A stretch of DNA of 61,963 nucleotides from an uncultured Bacteroidota bacterium (GTDB lineage Bacteria > Bacteroidota > Bacteroidia > UKL13-3). Within the stretch, counting starts at the first letter, position 1. Every line of letters starts with the position of its first letter. The stretch spans positions 1 through 61,963 of the forward strand of contig CAIUDH010000109.1 in assembly GCA_903897855.1 (NCBI GenBank). Reading direction: 5' to 3'. A program made the translations under genes and the position numbers. The notes under the pieces were generated by a model. The model was not told the origin of the DNA. It worked only from the letters and a program-made list of their open reading frames with translations, and did not search any database. This document shows positions 61,835-61,963 of the stretch, one piece after another.

Positions 61835-61963
61835 TTATTTTATGATTGACTTGATATTTCCATCTAAAAACAGGGTTTCTATTTCATCGTTGGCATTGAG
61901 TTGGTTCACACTTTGAATCCGCGCTCCGTTTTTTGTAGTTAGCGTAAACCCTTTTTGCAAAGG
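61835..61963 (-). CDS. xseA: Exodeoxyribonuclease VII large subunit, C-terminal fragment (cut by window edge)
   Basis: 43 codons are visible, running off the right edge, with the stop at 61835-61837. The translation begins Pro-Leu-Gln-Lys-Gly-Phe-Thr-Leu-Thr and ends Ile-Lys-Ser-Ile-Ile-Lys, matching the XseA C-terminus, where Gly-Tyr-x-Leu is followed by Gly-x-x-Ile/Val, an acidic strand and a short basic tail. With xseB it forms the single-strand exonuclease VII. Only the end of the gene can be assessed. Confidence 0.8.
   Translation of the reverse strand, partial: PLQKGFTLTTKNGARIQSVNQLNANDEIETLFLDGNIKSIIK

Noticed and set aside
61719-61916. Plus-strand reading across xseB and the xseA end
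   Set aside because: It is antisense to both exonuclease VII genes, which have clear family motifs.
1-61963. tRNA, rRNA, CRISPR, insertion sequence and prophage signals
   Set aside because: I looked in all gaps over about 70 bases and found no tRNA-like T-loop motifs, repeat-spacer arrays, transposase genes or terminal repeats.

Overview
This 62-kb window is chromosomal DNA from an AT-rich member of the Bacteroidota, probably a free-living, non-Bacteroidales lineage. The assignment rests on several signs: type IX secretion C-terminal domains (gliding-motility/CHU_C type), a Reg_prop-Y_Y_Y-LytS sensor kinase with a LytTR partner, DUF5777 and DUF5683 proteins, a parA-parB-DUF5683-dapB-lepB operon, and many copies of the Bacteroidota -7 promoter element TAnnTTTG just upstream of start codons. 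I see no rRNA, tRNA, CRISPR array, insertion sequence or prophage. Most genes are housekeeping or envelope genes, with a few accessory cassettes.

Layout. 0-7.1 kb (minus strand): diheme c-type cytochrome lipoprotein, DUF5777 barrel protein, LytTR regulator, large LytS-type sensor kinase, YceI-like protein and an SPFH/prohibitin protein. 7.2-11.3 kb (plus): DPP IV-type peptidase, a lipoprotein and a PorV/PorQ-like barrel. 11.3-14.2 kb (minus): an NFACT/RqcH-type protein translationally coupled to a VWA protein. 14.3-20.2 kb (plus): MsrA lipoprotein, SirB1-like transglutaminase-fold protein, GT-C-like membrane protein, BNR-repeat protein, then Isc-type ferredoxin and IscX. 20.3-26 kb (mixed): LuxR-type regulator, NlpC/P60 lipoprotein, holA, a standalone HsdR-N-like nuclease domain, RdgB, a VWA protein and small proteins. 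26-35.2 kb (all minus): saccharopine dehydrogenase family protein, queG, lipoprotein, ruvB, M24 peptidase, an unknown protein, an M16 peptidase and a membrane protein.

At about 35.2 kb gene direction flips and everything to 43.9 kb is plus: thioredoxin-like protein, outer-membrane barrel, then a 204-bp gap with two perfect DnaA boxes and a perfect 10-bp inverted repeat built from outward-facing parS half-sites, then parA, parB, DUF5683, dapB, lepB and a GNAT-nitrilase fusion. This gap is a candidate replication-origin or partition control region.

44.0-48.6 kb (minus) is a tightly coupled cassette: acyl carrier protein, SDR ketoreductase, metallo-beta-lactamase-fold hydrolase, FabH-like ketosynthase, acyl-adenylating enzyme and GNAT acyltransferase. 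The parts fit synthesis of a short 3-hydroxyacyl group and its transfer to an amine. 49.0-51.4 kb is a lone GH65 maltose-phosphorylase-like enzyme. 51.4-58.1 kb is an ECF sigma factor overlapping a single-pass membrane protein that ends in a type IX sorting domain, followed by a 1592-residue PKD-repeat surface protein with the same type of C-terminus and a strong terminator. I regard this and the acyl cassette as the most likely places for undescribed biology. The end holds folB, a GT9 glycosyltransferase, a Sua5/YrdC protein, a CCA-adding-type nucleotidyltransferase, xseB and the C-terminus of xseA.
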